A DNA stretch of 64,000 nt from Austropuccinia psidii (GCA_023105745.1 JALGQZ010000015.1:937501-1001500); one strand, 5' to 3'; shown: positions 11,437 to 25,404, numbered from the stretch's first letter. Numbers and translations: made by a program. Notes: generated by a model from the sequence alone, not told the origin.

Positions 11437-14400
11437 GGATACAAAGAAATCATAAAATTAAAAAATGAAAATACAACTTAAATTCCAAAGATTCAAATCA
11501 AGAATGAAGAAAAATATACACATTTTTTCTATTTTTTTCAAAATAGTTTTATTTAAAGGCTTTCGAAGCCTTCATATTTTTCTTCTGAGGTTCCAGAAGC
11601 TTAGCCATATTTAAAACAAACAAATTCAAAAATCCAATTCATTTGAAAGAGAATTTAGTTGAAAACAGCTGATATTAATATTTGAAAGCCATGTTCTGAA
11701 ATGGAAATAAGAATTTAAATTTTCATAAATAAATCAAGAGAAAAGATTTATTCATTTTGTAAACTGGCTTTGATGTTTGGCCTCCAAAAAAATGGAGTTA
11801 TTTCAATTTAAAAAATATTTTCAAATTCAATTTACTATCATGAAGAGCATTCACTAGAAGATGGAAATACAAATTTAAACAATTTTCATATTATATACTA
11901 TATAGTTGGTCCATCCCATCAAGAAAGGAAGAAAATCCTTGAAATTCTGTAATATTCCAGTGGCTTGGAATATCTTGGAATACTGACAAACATTTAAATC
12001 CTGGGTTCAACCTAGTTCACAGAAGGGTTCAAGCTCTTTCTAGGATAGGTCCAATCCAATTTCCAAATGCAACGCCTGCTTTCAGGTGTAGCCATTTTCC
12101 TCATGGAAAACTTTGATATTATCTAGCTATAAGTGTAGAAACCTTCCCCAAATTAGTTTATGGACTGAAGCAGGGGTGATGTTTCTTCAATATATACTAA
12201 ATTATAGTTTACCTCTTGTTAGAATGACTTTGACTCATAAATTGTGACAGCTTATCTCAATTCCAATAAAAATATTACCTCAAGAATAGAGTAAAAATAA
12301 GGGATATAATGGCTCACAAAATACAGATGTCATAAAAGAAAACCTTAAATGGTAGACTATAAATGTTTATGTTTTCAGATAGTTTCCATTAAATTTTATC
12401 ATGAATGAGGAATTTATTTCAAAATTGAAGGGTTCAAACTTCAATATTATTCATCTATGGGTTCGCATAAGTGATCTTGACAGAGAATTCATATTGAAAG
12501 CGTAATATAAATGTCAAAATCTATAAGTAATGCCCCAAGGTTTGAATTCTTTGTAGATTTAATGATAAAAATTAATAGAAATTATTGCAAATGGTATATT
12601 AAAATGATTCTGTTCCTCATTTGTTTTAAAATTATTGAGCTTTGACAAGCCTGACCAAATACTGATATTGAGCCCACTGAATAATAATTTTTTGGCTTTC
12701 ATATTCAGCTCTATTTCTAGATTAAATTTCTTTCCTATCTACACTGTTGGATTCCAAATTAAACACTTGCTTTCAGGTGTAGCCAATTTTCTCATGGTTA
12801 ATTAGGTCTGAATACAGTAAGAACATTAATTTCCTTTAGAAAGTGATTTGGTATGTTTTAATATATTTTACTTAATAGAAAAAAAGAAGAAAGATTCATT
12901 TTAATTACTTATAGGTATTTCTTATTTTTTTATCAAGAGGAAGAATCCTGGGATTCTCTCAAGTATGTTTGTAGATTTGTTTTGGGCTACTCATTCTGGA
13001 AAAACATTATCATTAAATTATGATAATTATACTTCTTAGTTTCAGAGATTTGAATACTATTTAATTAAAGAACCTTTAAATTTGATAAGTTTTTTAACTT
13101 TTGAGAAAGCAAAACTGTTTTAACTTTCTCTATGTAGGATTTTCAATCTGAAACAAAATTTTTATATTGATAAAAATCACTCAGTATAAATATTTAATCA
13201 AAACCTAAGTGGTGTGAAATATCATTAATTTTTAAAAAATTTCATGCATTCTGAAGTAATAAAAATAAAAATCTGCTTCTTTGGACGTTTTGGTAGCAGT
13301 TTGATGTTCTTTTTGAGCTTTGGGTGAGCTTATGATCCCCTGATTTAAAGGTCTTCTCAAACATGAATCCAAAACACTTACATTGGCTGGGATAAACCCT
13401 TTATTTTGTTAAATTTGAAAATTGTAATATCTCATAATTCTTATACATCATTTAATTCTGAGATATATGAGAGTATCCTTTTTCAGATTAGTTCAAATGA
13501 CCAACACATAACATGAACCTGGAGAATTATACAGAAGCACCCTCTGAAAGATTATTAATCATTTTGAAAATGATAATATATTTGGCCTTTGATTTTTTCA
13601 AAAAACCTTTTGAGGATTTTATAATATGACCATATAATATTGATTCAATTCCAACTTCAGTACCCTTGGACACTGGGATTTTTTATAGTGAAATTTATTG
13701 TTTTTTGAAAATGTCCTGATTTTTCAATTAACATCCTTTCCTATCCTCCTGAAGTTATTTTTTCCCATTTTGGTATTTATGTAATATGAACTCTGAATTT
13801 TAAATCTCCTTTTTTTTCTGCTAGGTTTTTTTTATTTTAATTTCCATATTTGACCAATATTATTTCCAATCATACTGTATTTTTTTAATATTTGTATTCT
13901 TTCTTTTAACTCGTTTATTTTTGTATTTATATCTTTTATTTGATTTTTTAATTTTGAATTTCTTTCTTGTTTTCATTTCTTGTTAGATTTTTTGTTAGTT
14001 TTCTTCTTTTTCTTAAAACCACATCGCTTGTCTTCCATTTTGAGGTATTTATTTTGATTCACCTTTTTTTCCAATTTCTTTGTATTTTTTTTTGAATTAT
14101 TCTTCTGTCTAATTTTATTTAAATTCAATATTATTTTCTTTGTGGGTGTAGATATCCTTTAATTAGTGGATTGCCAGCCTATTTCAATAATATAGTTACA
14201 AATACTTTGTAGATGATGTAATACACTGATTCCAGAGTAGCTACCCCCACTAACAAGATAATTCAAAATAAAAAAGTAAAAATTTGAAATCAAAATCAAT
14301 ACAAATTCAGAAAAAGAATAAAAAATACAAAAAAGAAAAAGGTAGGAAAAGCAGTAGGAAAAAATTGAATCTTAATAAAAATAAAGTAAAAAAATTCAAA

Positions 14401-15226
14401 ACATCAAAAAAGAATTAAGCAAAATCCGGAAAAAAATAAACAAATATAAATTTAAATTTATGTAATAATATCAAAAAAAATAACTGAATGAAGATTAAAG
14501 AACCTGTCAATTGAAATAAAATTTAAATCCAAAAAACTTGGGGTGAATGTTCTTGATCAAAAGAACTTTGGAGAACAATTTGCATTTTTCAAATTGACAA
14601 TATTTGAAATACTAATAGAAGGTTAAAAAGAGAAATTGTTTCTTCCAGAGATATTTTACCAAGCTGAATGTTGGATCAGGTGAAATCACAATATGGGAAC
14701 TGTAAAAACTGGATAATTTCATTTTTTCCCTTTTTTTATAGACAATATTTAACGTAATTGATTAAATGTGAAAAATCATGATTTATTCTGAAACCATCTT
14801 CAGAAATAAAAAAATTATTTAATTCTTCTTAAACCAATTTTTCTTTATTTCAAGGATCATTAAGATCAACAGAAAAGGAAATTTAATTTTACAAACACCT
14901 TTTATAATTGAAATCTTTCATCTCATGTCATGGAAATGAGCTTATGGATCTGTTTGAATATTCTTGAGAGTTGAAAAAAGATTCCTTTTGAATGAATATA
15001 TTGGATAATCAGGATGTTATTAGAAATATTTGGAAAAAAATAAAACCAATTCCCATTTATTTGAGTTAATAGCTAGTCTTAAAACTCAAAAACTTGGAAA
15101 AATAATTATTTTTAACTTAATATGGTATATAAATTAGAAATTAAGAAAAATTATTTATGCATCAAAACAATATTCAAATCTCTGGATGGACCTTTTCAGA
15201 TGTATGTAAATTATTTTAAAAGATTG
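11437..15226. other. AT-rich non-coding stretch, decayed repeats
   Basis: No credible coding sequence. It is continuous with 1-3855 before the insertion of A. It holds the inverted copy of the 640-1060 repeat and long homopolymer-like tracts. Between about 13.8 and 14.15 kb the plus strand is T-rich and from about 14.26 to 14.56 kb A-rich, around a weak palindrome (GTGGGTGTAG at about 14,141 and CTACCCCCAC at about 14,240), suggesting a degraded foldback. Confidence 0.5.
12400..12800 (-). repeat. Diverged dispersed repeat, copy 2 (inverted)
   Basis: The reverse complement of this stretch aligns block by block with 640-1060. The block with TTTCAGGTGTAGCC is at 12,765-12,800, the block with GACCAAATACTGATATTGAGC at about 12,650, and further matches run to about 12,400. 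A second copy of the first block is at about 12,050-12,115. Age looks high and the class is unknown. Confidence 0.5.
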
Positions 15227-15275
15227 AAAAGTGTGAGAATTGAGGTATACTTTACATACTCAAATAGGCTACCAA

Positions 15276-17100
15276 TGTGAGCCTTAGAGGTAATTTCATA
15301 TACCCAAAAGACCACAAATACAAAATTAACATATAAATATAAATAAAATAAATTTGTTTATATTATTAAAATAAAAATCAAAATATAAATATAAAATTAT
15401 ATTCAAAATAAAAAATTTAATTACAATTTAAAAATAAAATTACATTAAATTTTGGAATTATAAAATTACATTTATACTTGAAAAAATTAAGTAAAAATGA
15501 AATTTTAACAAAATTGTAAAAAAATAAATAAATTTGGAAAAAAGTTAAATAAAAATTATTATAACTTTTTATCCAATAAATAAAAATATAAAAATTGTTT
15601 CACCATTGGATTCCTCATAAAAAATCAGGTGGGGTCACCTCTGAGTGAAATTCTTGTAGCTCAACTCTAAATAAGCTTAAATTAAGCTTTAGTATTTTCA
15701 ATACAAAAGTTGAAAATCCTCAAAACTTTGATTTAATTCACACCACATGTGGTATTAACCATCAATTTTTGTGTTCAAATTGAGGTGTTGTGTTTAGTTG
15801 AGACGCTATGAGGAATTGAAGTATTTTCAATTGAATTCAATTGAAATGTCAAAATGTGTGCGTGTGTTACATAAGTGAACTTTGATTTACATATGAGGTA
15901 TCAATTATTACTGTATTGTACTGTACAATTCAATTGAATTACATATGTAAATTATAAGTATAATACATGATGAGGAATTAAAGGAAAAATAAATTGGAAA
16001 GATTAAATTTGGGGGGGAAAGGAACTTCAGCTCTAAGGGGGAGCTAGACCCCCAAAGTCCTTTCTGACAGGCGTGGGATGTCAAAATTCACGCAAACATT
16101 TATCACTTTTGGCATGGAATTGAGTTACAGGGTCTGTGGACTCAATTGATGATGAGATTTTGATACCAACTGGGGTAGTTTGAGCTGTTGCCAAGAGGGT
16201 AAAACTACCCTTAAGATAAAACAACCATAGTAAAAACAGTTTTAACTGGTTTCTACGCCTCTTCCACACATTTTTACGTGTTTTGAAGGCTCTAGACCTG
16301 GTATTGCTATAGCAATGGCTGATTTAAGGGTCTAAAATGGCTAAAAATGGCTTAAACCAGCCCTTTTTGGTCTAAACCAGGGTTCAATGATGCCATAATT
16401 GGCTTTTCTGTTGTCAGACAGTTTTTCACGACTGAAAAGAGTAAATTTTACTTTTGGAGTAAGAGAATTGATGGCTATAAAAGAATGTCTTCTTTGCCCC
16501 ACTTTTCTCTTCATGTTAGAATCTTTTCCTTTTATAATTAGTTTAAGCACTGTTAAACTAATCAATAAAAGATTCCAACCACCTTTTTTAAATCATTTTA
16601 AATCTTTTAACCACGTGAAAAAATCATTAAAATCATTGTTTGTAACTCTTATAATCATTTTTACCCCTGAACCACCCCAAAAGTGAATTAAAGCATCTTT
16701 CATCACTGTAAACTTTGTCACTTTGCTTCCAAATTCACTCTGGTCACTTTTGGGCGTGTTTTCTCTTTAATATTCTTTTTAAAGACTTTGTTCTTTAGTT
16801 AATTGCTTGCAGTTCTTTGCTCAATTAATTCCGAGTTAAATTGCTCTTGAAGAAATTTCTTTTGTAGCCTTAAAATATCTCTTGTAGAGTATTTTTTGGA
16901 TAAATTTTTATTGTTGGTAAAACAATAAATTTTTATAATATTATTGTTTTATACTGATAAAGTCATAAAAAATAAAATTGGCGTGTTTTCTCTTAAAAAT
17001 AATATTTCTTACTATTTTTAATTGATTTTTACCTTATACAAATTTTGAGGACAGGAAAAGTACTTGATTTTTAATCAAAGTTTCATATCCACACCTTACA
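15276..17100 (+). repeat. Element B 5' LTR
   Basis: 1,825 bp, from TGTGAGCCTTAGAGG to ATCCACACCTTACA. It is related to the LTR of element C at both ends and around the G-rich block near 16,010-16,050. Short frames at 16,081-16,686 recur in altered form in the right LTR and look non-coding. Confidence 0.93.
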
Positions 17101-17102
17101 TT

Positions 17103-17120
17103 TGGGGGCCCAGCCGTGAT
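17103..17120 (+). promoter_or_regulatory. Element B primer-binding-type site
   Basis: TGGGGGCCCAGCCGTGAT begins 2 nt after the LTR end. It shares TGGGGGCC and GCCGTGAT with the corresponding site in C. Confidence 0.7.
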
Positions 17121-17324
17121 ATTTTACCTGTGACATATTTTTTTTACTCTTTTTAAATCTTTCTTCTTATATTGAAAAATTTAAAAACATATAAAAAATA
17201 CTTATAATTCAAAAAATCGATAAAAAATATATTTTTTTCATATTATAAGTGAGGCTTATATTTTTATTTCTTTTTTAAAATAACCTTTTTTTACTTAATT
17301 AATTGGCTTTTTCATTAATTTTAG

Positions 17325-18234
17325 TGTCTGACAACGTGGTAAGACAAGAAAACATTGAAACAGCATCAACAGTAACCAGCATTATTCCTGCCGGTACTGT
17401 TAATTCTGATCATAATAGTACTATTATTGTGACTCAGAATATTCAACCAGAGCCAATTTCTTCTGAATTAGTCAACTTGGAAATAAGTAATACTCTTCAG
17501 AAAGCCAAAGATTTTGCCAATAGTAAGTTTTTTGACGTAAAATTACTATGTTAAGCCTTTTTAACCATTATATGCCTTCAATCAGGTCAGGAGCCAGCTA
17601 TAACCCCTCAAGCAGCTCCCAGAAAGGTAATAGACTCGATTATGGCAGAGGCTAATCAGGTAAAGAAGGAAAAGGGTCAGTTGATGACTTCCAAACAACT
17701 AAAATGGGTCATTCTGAAGCTGATAATACCATTTTACCTTCAAAAAGAGCTGACACCGCCACAACAAGCCTCTGTGGACATATACAAAGCCAGCCACAGT
17801 GCATACAACAATGCACTTCAATTCAGGGAGTACCAGATCCTTGCAGACCTGTGGAAGAATTGCATGAATTCTTACCTGACAGTGAGAAAATTCCTGGGCC
17901 ATCCCAATACTTGCCAATTGCTCAATGGATGGCATCCATTGATGGAGAAGAAAAACATGATGCTTTTGACACTAGAATGGAGGAAAACAACCCTCCACCA
18001 CCAAAGCAAGTGCCAAAAACAGCCCCAGTGGCCAGCAGCAGCAATTCCAACATGAAAAAGCAGCCACAAACTCCAAACAAGGGCAAAGGGAAGGCACCAG
18101 CCCCAAAACCTTACAGCCAGGGCTACAGAATCCCAAAGATCCAACAGGATGCCATGGAAAATGTATTTCAGATGGCCAGAACCATGATAGAATTACAAAA
18201 GAAGGAGGAAGCCGGATTAAAATATCAAAAATAA
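17325..18234 (+). pseudogene. Element B spliced ORF1
   Basis: Exon 2 is 17325-17522 (starts TG after acceptor TTTTAG; the donor candidate TATAA|GTGAGG at 17249 supplies the A, giving ATG-TCT-GAC). Intron 2 is 17523-17585 (AATA|GTAAGT...CAATCAG|GT). Exon 3 then continues in phase (AGT-CAG-GAG...) through the block LWKNCMNSYLTVRKF...GWHP, which aligns with LWIGTMNSYLQVKKF...GWTP in C. The frame shifts by one nucleotide around 17,950-18,000, after which the basic tail (NKGKGKAPAPK, NVFQMARTMIELQKKEE) runs to 18234. Unknown function; the charged KGKGK stretch suggests nucleic-acid binding. It overlaps the Gag-Pol start in another frame. Confidence 0.6.
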
Positions 18235-21200
18235 TTTCTGATACTTTTTGTAAGATGTGACTATGAAACTGATGATAATATTACTATTAATCAACAGTAA
18301 TATGTCTGTTCTTATGAAATATGATAATAAAAATATTATTATAACCACAATCAAATAATTAAAAGTTATTTCTTTCATGTGTTAAACACTACTAGTGATT
18401 TTAACAGTGAGAAAGTAATTGTCTACAAGAATCAATTACAAGAAGATTTTAATAATAAAACTTCTTTTATTAAAATAATAAAATTATTTTAATATATAAT
18501 TATCTTTTGCAAGAATAACTATAATGGTAATTCTTGAAGAAAACTAATTTTAGAGAAAAACTTTAAGAATTAGAGATAAATCACTCACTAATATTCCAAA
18601 GAACTTATTGAAAGATAGAGTAGAGAGATTTGGCATAGAATTGTGGATTTACGGGATCAAAATGTATTTATAACATTATTACAACAATGAATAGTTGTAT
18701 TCTATGATTTCACGTCTTTCTGATTGATTTTGAAAGATTCAAAACACTTAAGAATAGCTTTACTAATACTTACTTGTTGGTAATAATGGTTTAAATGATA
18801 ATAAGATGACGATGTGGAAAAAACAGCAAGAGGAGGCCTCTTTTAAGTCAACAACAGCTCACAGAGGTGTGCCATGGAGAAAACTGAAGAACCAGTGAGT
18901 GAGAAAACAATAAACCTTTTTGGATTATTGATTGCATCATCTGTTGTCACGTAAGATTATCATAATTACTTAATTGATGCTTTTACATGAGTACCAACCC
19001 CAATATGGTTAAGAATAAAAGGATTAACATCTGTAAATATGCTTTTATTCCAAAATAATCATTGATTTCTCAAAGTTATCAATGTTATTGCCAATTTCAT
19101 CACAGGATGTAATTACTGTGAATTTTTGAAGATTCAGTGTTTCACATAGAATAGTCAAAAATGGACTGTTAGTAAGACTTTTAATTTTACTAGTAAAACT
19201 GTAATTCTTTTTGGTTGTACCATAGATAATACAGTTCTCCATTAGTCCTGAAAGCTTTAGAAAGATTCATCAAGAATTGTATTTTTAATGAATTTTTGAA
19301 GTTTTTACCTCATTTCTACGTAGAATTTCAAATATCAGTGTTTCACTGGTTGCTATGAGGTAAATCAATGGATAAAAGTCCAAAAAGGGTTTTAGTTACT
19401 CTTTTGGGGTTTATCCATGGAAAGTCATTAAGAATTGAAATGGTTACAGGAGTCTAAGTAGCGCTTTACCTCCTTGGCACGTCAAAATAGCAGGTTATTT
19501 GCTATTTTCTTAAGTCTTACTGTAGTTGTAACATGGTAACCAAGTTCCCAAAAGGTTTTTGTTTACCAATTAGGCCAAGATCAGCCATGGATCCAAGCTT
19601 TAGAGCTGTCCACGCCTCTGAGGCCTCAGAAGCTGGTTACCCTGGCTCTCTTTGATGTCTTTTGTCCCCCTTGCCTATTTTCCACATCAAAATAGTAATT
19701 TAAGCTTCAAGTGAGATATCCACTATGGGTGTACCAAAATTCCATGTAGTAATACCATGATATTAAGTGCTCAAAAAATGCATAACGCTATTCTTAGTGT
19801 ATATGTAACATGGGATTTCTCACTCTCCCATTATTTTGGTGTGAAATTAAGAAAAAACAAAACTTTTCATGGATCATTTATGTGGTATTGAAGTATTTTC
19901 CATTTTACCACCTCAAAGAGTTAATTTGAGCTTATTCACTCAATGGAGCTACCCTAGGTGGGCTTTAGTGTAGAATCCAAATCTGGCCTTAAATCCATGG
20001 ATTTACTTACTCAATAAAAAGTTATTCATCTTTTCTGAAATCAAAAATGATGAATTTTGGATATATGCATGACTTATGAGTTATGCATAATTCAAAATTT
20101 CTTTTTAAGATAATTGTGGCCTATTTGGGTATGTAAAATATACCTCAAGGCTCACACCTTTAATTGTATTCCAGAGTTGTATAAAGCTATTTCTGATGTA
20201 AAAAGTCATCTTTCTGATAAAAATACATCAATTTGTGACAATCTTAAAACAAATAACTTGAGTCTGAGCCAAATAAATGATACACTTAAATTCTTTGAAA
20301 GAGTTTTAAGAACAATCAAAACTTCCAATAATGATAATTCTTTTGGCATTAAGATAAATGAACAATCTGCCATTATTAAAGAATTAACAGACAAATATTC
20401 TAAATTCAATATTGATGATATAATTGAAACAAGAATTAAACAAGCTATCAATACTATCAAAGAAGATAATGACAAAGTCCTTGATGATATTTCAAAATCA
20501 ATTGCAGAATTAAAGACAAATACAGGTGCCTTGAAAAAGCATTTTGATACCTCAAGAGAGGAAATATCAAAATTAACAATAAAGATAAATGAAGTTATAT
20601 CTGATAATACTAAACAAACAGAATTATGGAATGAGCTTACATATAAAGAGGATGATCATAAAAAGAATGTCATAGACTCTATACAAAGCTTACAACATGA
20701 GTTAAGAAATTAACAAAGGTGTAATAACAGTAAAATGAATGATATTGAACAACTGCTAAACACTTTACCAAGAATGTCTACACCTCTGAATCAAAATGAA
20801 GATGCAAGAATTCCCAATCCACAAGTATTGGATATTGAAAATTCACAGTTAAAAAAATGAATTTTCTACTTCTTTTCATAGCTTAAACCATCAATGGGCC
20901 AAGCACTCTTAAAAGAAGTTCCAAAACTCAAAGAATGGCCTCACTTCAGTGGTGAAGGAGAGTATGACCATATGGAATTCATTAGAGGTATTGACATGAT
21001 CAAAGAGTATTTTGAGTTACCAGAAAGATTGGTAACAGCCAGATTTAACACCTTGTTTACCAGATCATCTCACAGATGGTACATAAAATTAAGACAAGCA
21101 CATGGACACCAGAGTTGGACTTGGTGGAAAACCCAAATCATCAACAAATGAGCAAATGATGCTTGGAGGTTTAAAGTTGAAGCAGCCTTTGAATCTGCCA

Positions 21201-24200
21201 AATTTAATGCTGATAAAGAGAAAGCTTTACCATGGTTTTTCCAACAAAAATACAGATTAACAGCATTATATCCTGACATGTCAGAATTTATGATCCATAG
21301 GAAATTTCTGACACAATGTGGAGGTGACTTAGAGCATGCTATTAAAAGCAGGACTACTGAACAATCTTCAGCAGAGGATATTATCAATATATTGGAAGAA
21401 GTAACCACCAGAACCAAAATTGGTTCTAGTAGGGTGAATCTCAAAACAAGGTTTAATACACCTTGGAAAGATTCTTTGGACAAAAACCCCAAAGAAAATT
21501 TTAATAATATGAAGTATAAATCTGCAGATACAGTCAGAAAGTGCCATATTTGCCAAAGCACCACCCATTTAGCCAATACATGTCCAAAGAAGGGAAAAAT
21601 CAATGAAATTGATATTGAAAAGGAACCTAATGTTGAAAAGGATGACATAATTGAAGACAATTCAGATGATAAGTCATCAATATTTTCTGAATCTTCGAAA
21701 GATATAGAAAATATCAATGCCACTTTTGAAATCATGGAATCTTATTCCCACTTACCACAATTGAGCAATGGCCAGCTTGACTTATCAAAAGTTCAAGATG
21801 CACAACTTATGAAAACAACACAAAACAGGGGAAAAGGCTATACAGCTGGTAACTCCTGTATAACAGAAGTGGTGATTGACAACAAGCCCACCAAATGTTT
21901 GCTTGACCCAGGAGCCTTCTGCTCTTGTGTTGGAAAATCTTTTCTTAAGACATGTTTACCAAACTTTGAAGACCAATTGTTACCAATTGATGGTATAAAA
22001 TTCAACAGTGCAAGTAATCCAATGAAACAATTAGGAATATTTGAGACCAATGTCATATTCCCACACATAAATGGGAATTTAAGAATCGCAGTTGAATTTG
22101 TTGTTATGGAAAATTGCTCTAGTACCCATTTTATATTGGGAAATGACTATTTAATCATGTATGGGATAGATTTGCATAACAAAAAAGACAGAGACTTTAC
22201 TATTGGAGACAATAAGCGCCAAAAATTTGCCTTTTTACCATTTAAAAGACAAATTACAGTAAACAAAGTATCACCAGTCAACTTAGAGTTAGAGAAATTC
22301 AAGTCTGAACAGTTGAATGAGGCTGAAATAAGCCTCCATCTGCCTGATAAACAGGAAAATGAACTTTCCCCCCTTTTGTATGACCACAAAGGAGCATTTG
22401 CTTCAGACAAAGAACCTCTAGGAGCAATTATTGGTCATGAAATTGACATCATTCCTAACATTAAGAGACCTGATCCACCACTCTTAAGAAGACCTGCATA
22501 TCCAGCAAGTCCAAAATCAAGAGAAGCTCCAGAAATTCATATCAAAGAACTTCTGGACCTTGGTGTAATAAGAAAAGTAGGCCGCAATGAAGTAGAAATA
22601 ACTACACCAGTCATAGTGGTATGGAATAATGGAAAATCTAGAATGGTTGGGGACTTTAGAGCTCTGAACACTTACACTGTTCCAGACAGATATCCAATAC
22701 CAAAAATCCAAATTTCCCTTACTCAAATATCTCAAGCAGTGTATATAACCGCTATGGATGCCCTTAGAGGATTCCATCAAAATGTGGTGACACCAAGAGC
22801 AAGAAAATACTTGATAATTATTGTTCATTGTGGAGTGTATTAATACTTGAGGATGCCCTTTTCTATCAAAAATGCACCTTCACACTTCCAAAGAATGATG
22901 AATGAAATCTTCCCTGAAGAACTCTCAGAGGGATGGTTAATCATTTACATTGATGACATTATTGTCTGTTCCAAGACTTGGGAGGAGCACATGTACAGAT
23001 TGTCCAGAGTTTTGACAAAAATTCAATCAGTCAACATGAAAATCTCCTTGAAGAAATGTCATTTTGGATTTAAAAAACTTAAAGCACTAGGACATGTTGT
23101 ATCTGGTTTATCCCTTGGAATTGACAAAAACAAAGTTGCAGCAGTATTGCTAAAACCCATGCCTCAGAATAAGAAGGAAATTCAGTCATTCTTAGGTTTT
23201 GCAGGATATTACAGGAAACACTTCAAAGATTTTGCATCCATAGCAAGACCACTTTATAAATTGTGTGACAAAGACACAGTATTTGAAATGACTGTTGACA
23301 GAGTCAAAGCTTTTTAGTCTCTAAGAGAAGCCTTGACCACTGCTCCACTCTTACTGATGACAGACTTTAATTTACCTTTCAAACTGTATATTGATGCATC
23401 AGGGGATGGACTGGGTGCTGCACTTCACCAAGTTCAGATCATAAATGATAAACCTGTAGAAGGACCCATATGTTTCATATCCATGCAAATCAAACCAACT
23501 GGAGCCAGATATGGAGCAAGTCAAATAAAATGTCTATGCCTTGTCTGGGCCTTGGAGAAATTAAACTACTTCTTAGAGGGATTTGTTTTTGAGGTAATAA
23601 CAGATTGTACAGCTGTCAAATCACTTCTGAACATGAAGACACCCAATAGACATATGCTCAGATGGCAAATAGCCATACAAAAATACAAGGCAACATGACT
23701 ATTGTTCATAAGGATGGGAATATTCATAAGAATGCAGGTGGACTAAGCAGATTTTCATTACCAAATAATATTGATAATCCTGCTTGTGTGCCAGAAGAAG
23801 CTTCACCACAAATTCCAATAGAAGGAATAAGTGTTACAGACTTGAACACCACCTTCTTTGAAGAAGTCAGAAGTAGTTACACTCAAGATAAGAATTGTAG
23901 CATCTTATTCCAATTACTTGTCAAAGACTGTAAAGACAACTCTCTAATACATGCCTTGGATGAAGTGTGGAAAGCCTCTTATGATGAAGGAAGATTTCAC
24001 CTACTGGATGGTATAATTTACCACAGAACCAAGCACACATGTGTCATGACAGTTGTAGACAGGTCATTAATCAATCTTGTACTGAAAGAATCCCATGATA
24101 GTCCCTTTTCAGGACATCTGTCTGAAGACAGAACAAGAGAGAAAGTAAAAACCTGCATATGGTGGCCAATGGGGCAGAAAGATGTTGCAGAGTATTGCAA

Positions 24201-25359
24201 AACCTGTGACAGATGCCAAAAGGCAAATAAATCCACTGGCAAGAGACTTGGAAATATGATAAAAATCCAAGAACCAAGCAGACCTTGGGAAATTGTCCAT
24301 ATGGATTGGGTAACTGGCCTACCACCAGGAGGTGACAGAAGCTATAATGCTTGCCTAGTAATTTTGGACAGATTCAGTAAAACTCCAATCTTTTTACCAT
24401 GTCACAAGGATGATACAGCCATGGATACAGCTCTTCTGATATGTAATAGAGTAGTGTCATGGACTGGCATATTTACAAATATCATTAGTGATAGGGATCC
24501 CAAATTCACTTCAACACTATGGACAAATCTTCACCAATTATTTGGCACTAAACTGTCTTTCTCTACAGCCTACCACCCACAAAGTGATGGCCTGGCTGAA
24601 AGGATGATCCAAACTTTGGAGGACATGGTGAGACGATTTTGTGCATATGGCCTTGAATTCAAAGATTGTGATGGATTTACCCATGACTGGTGTACTCTGT
24701 TTCCAGCACTGGAATTAGCATATAAAACATCAATCCATGCTAGTACCAATCAGACTCCTGCTATTCTCGAAAAAGGATGGAACCCCAAGTTACCCCAAGA
24801 TTCCTTGAGGAAAGATTTAATTGAAATACATCCCACAGCTGCTAGCTTCAAAGGAATGCTAGACAAAGCTAGAAAGCATTCAATAAGGTGCATGGAGGAC
24901 TCTTTTTCATATGCTAAAGACAAATGGGATAAATCACATGCAACTCCAGACTTCAAAGTGGGGGACCTAGTTCTTGTATCCACCACTAACTTCAATAAAA
25001 TCAAAGGATGTAAAAGGTTGAAAGACTCCTTTGCAGGACCTTTTGTTATTAAGGCCCTCCATGGAGAAAATGCTGTTGAAGTAGAGTTATCTGAAGAACT
25101 TAACAATAAGCATCCTACATTTCCAGTGGGCTTGATAAAGCCATATAAATCTAGTGATGCTGAGAAATTTCCCTTGAGGAATAAGATTCCCCAAGTTATA
25201 CCTCCTATTGAGACATCTGGTACTAAGAAAATTACCAAAGTTCTTAAAGAAAGAAAATTAAGAACCAAAAAAGTAAGGGAATACCTTTTTAGGTACAGTG
25301 ACCCAACTTGTGAAGATGAAAGAAGCTACCAAACTCCTCAGGAGATTCAGACACACTAG
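17572..25359 (+). pseudogene. Element B Gag-Pol polyprotein, disrupted
   Basis: By analogy with C and D the frame begins at the ATG at 17572, inside intron 2 of ORF1. Damage includes TAA at 17653, the shared 1-nt frameshift near 17,970, solo LTR E1 (18249-20156), TAA at 20711, two stops near 20,858-20,880, TGA at 21149 (Trp in C), TAA at 22841, TAG at 23315, a 1-nt deletion near 23,690 and a deletion near 25,310. Recognisable parts are Gag (GEGEYDHMEF), CCHC knuckle CHICQSTTHLANTC, protease with DPGA instead of DSGA/DTGA, RT with YIDDII near 22,950, RNase H, integrase with HHCC and DDE, and the start of a chromodomain-like tail. The E1 insertion plus its 5-bp duplication (1,913 bp) moves the frame exactly as needed for the downstream Gag frame. 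Confidence 0.88.
18249..20156 (-). mobile_element. E1: solo LTR inserted in element B
   Basis: The ends on the plus strand are TGTAAGATGTGACTATGAAAC and ATACCTCAAGGCTCACA, the reverse complements of LTR ends of the B/C type. Flanking 5-mers are CTTTT (18244-18248) and CCTTT (20157-20161), a duplication with one mismatch. It lies between the ORF1 block and the Gag coiled coil of B. It is 1,908 bp and similar in length to E2 and E3. No open frame of interest lies inside. Confidence 0.8.
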
Positions 25360-25390
25360 AAATACCAATATTACAAAGTAATATTCTTTT

Positions 25391-25404
25391 TTAGGGGGAG
25401 GGAA
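25391..25404 (+). promoter_or_regulatory. Element B polypurine tract
   Basis: TTAGGGGGAGGGAA abuts the 3' LTR, in the expected position for priming plus-strand synthesis. Confidence 0.75.

Noticed and set aside
20700..25360. RIP-type (C-to-T) mutation as the cause of stops in B and C
   Set aside because: Stops include Glu codons changed by G-to-T (22841, 35693) and indels, so there is no consistent RIP signature by eye.
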